Positions 33,630 to 33,951 of a stretch of DNA of 33,951 nucleotides are shown here, piece by piece; the stretch's first letter is position 1, and each line of letters starts with the position of its first letter. The notes beneath the pieces were generated by a model. The model did no database searches and was not told the DNA's origin. It saw only the letters and a list, made by a program, of their open reading frames with translations. The translations under genes were made by a program, and so were the position numbers. This DNA comes from JANPLD01 sp031426355 (GTDB taxonomy: Bacteria; Pseudomonadota; Alphaproteobacteria; Rickettsiales; UBA8987): the NCBI GenBank assembly GCA_031426355.1, contig JANPLD010000110.1, positions 1 to 33,951 of the forward strand, given 5' to 3'.

Positions 33630-33951
33630 ATGACATTCACTCTACCAAATCTTCCATACCCGCAAACTGCACTTGAACCACATATTTCTGCAAATACATT
33701 ATCATTTCATCATGGCAAACATCACCTTGCTTACGTGAACAAACTAAATGAACTGATTCCTGGCACTGAATTTGAAAAAATGACACTTGAAGAAATATGT
33801 GTAGCTTCAGAAGGAAAGAACGCTCCTGTATTCAATAATGCAGCGCAGGTTTGGAACCATACTTTCTACTGGCACTCCATGAAACCACAAGGCGGTGGTA
33901 AAGCTAATGGTGATATATCGCAAAAGATCGAATCTGATTTTGGTTCATTTG
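33630..33951 (+). CDS. sodB: Fe/Mn superoxide dismutase, 5' part only
   Basis: 107 complete codons, cut by the window end (full proteins are about 195-200 residues). It converts superoxide to oxygen and hydrogen peroxide. The start PNLPYPQTALEPHISANTLS, metal ligand H27 in FHHGKHHLAYVN and ligand H77 in VWNHTFYWHSMKP are present. The remaining two ligands lie beyond the window. NHTFYWHSMKP and the overall pattern suggest an iron-type enzyme. The ATG at 33630 is preceded by TGAGG four bases upstream and by an 8-base inverted repeat. An out-of-frame ATG at 33620 is not the start. It lies 98 bases after uvrC, probably with its own promoter. Confidence 0.93.
   Translation, partial: MTFTLPNLPYPQTALEPHISANTLSFHHGKHHLAYVNKLNELIPGTEFEKMTLEEICVASEGKNAPVFNNAAQVWNHTFYWHSMKPQGGGKANGDISQKIESDFGSF

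Overview
The window looks like about 34 kb of an AT-rich alphaproteobacterial chromosome (roughly 35-40% G+C by eye). Several signs point towards a Rickettsiales-like lineage: a 17-kDa-surface-antigen lipoprotein with the rickettsial-type C-terminus, a long methyltransferase with the layout of the rickettsial outer-membrane-protein lysine methyltransferases, and a palindromic element inserted in frame in aroE. The genome is not strongly reduced, however: it encodes argininosuccinate synthase, shikimate dehydrogenase, an assimilatory sulfate-reduction cluster, bifunctional PutA and a flagellar export protein. This placement is inference from protein motifs only.

Region 1 (1-9350, mostly minus strand) holds surface and signalling genes. 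The first 87 bases are a perfect inverted copy of part of the RTX gene at 779-865 and cut off a response regulator, which most resembles a chimeric or contig-end join. Then come an RTX type-I-secreted protein, an Ysc84/SYLF lipid-binding protein, the 17-kDa antigen lipoprotein, and a two-component/c-di-GMP cluster. That cluster contains a soluble histidine kinase, a receiver-GGDEF with a degenerate active site, a lone receiver, and a receiver-GGDEF-EAL. Two adjacent methyltransferases follow.

Region 2 (9500-15100, plus strand) is housekeeping: argG, a PlsC-type acyltransferase, fabD, mgtE, fliQ and aroE. Region 3 (15150-19690) is sulfate assimilation: cysH (Fe-S APS-reductase type), an unrecognised AT-rich membrane protein, cysD and a cysN-cysC fusion, ending against a convergent VOC/glyoxalase gene.

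Region 4 (19700-24592) has a DUF3108-like lipoprotein (minus), yebC (plus) and putA (minus). Region 5 (24696-33531, plus) is one tightly packed, mostly overlapping run: moxR, DUF58, DUF4381, batA, batB-TPR, batD and uvrC. MoxR/Bat genes form a membrane-anchored chaperone/VWA system linked in other bacteria to envelope stress; uvrC is translationally coupled at its end. The window closes in the first 107 codons of an Fe/Mn superoxide dismutase gene.

I saw no convincing tRNA, rRNA, CRISPR array, IS element, riboswitch or GC-rich rho-independent terminator. There is no gene-free stretch longer than about 200 bases. The best candidates for something undescribed are the heptamer-built palindrome inside aroE, the degenerate GGDEF that keeps its c-di-GMP inhibitory site beside an intact paralog, and the membrane ORF lodged between cysH and cysD.
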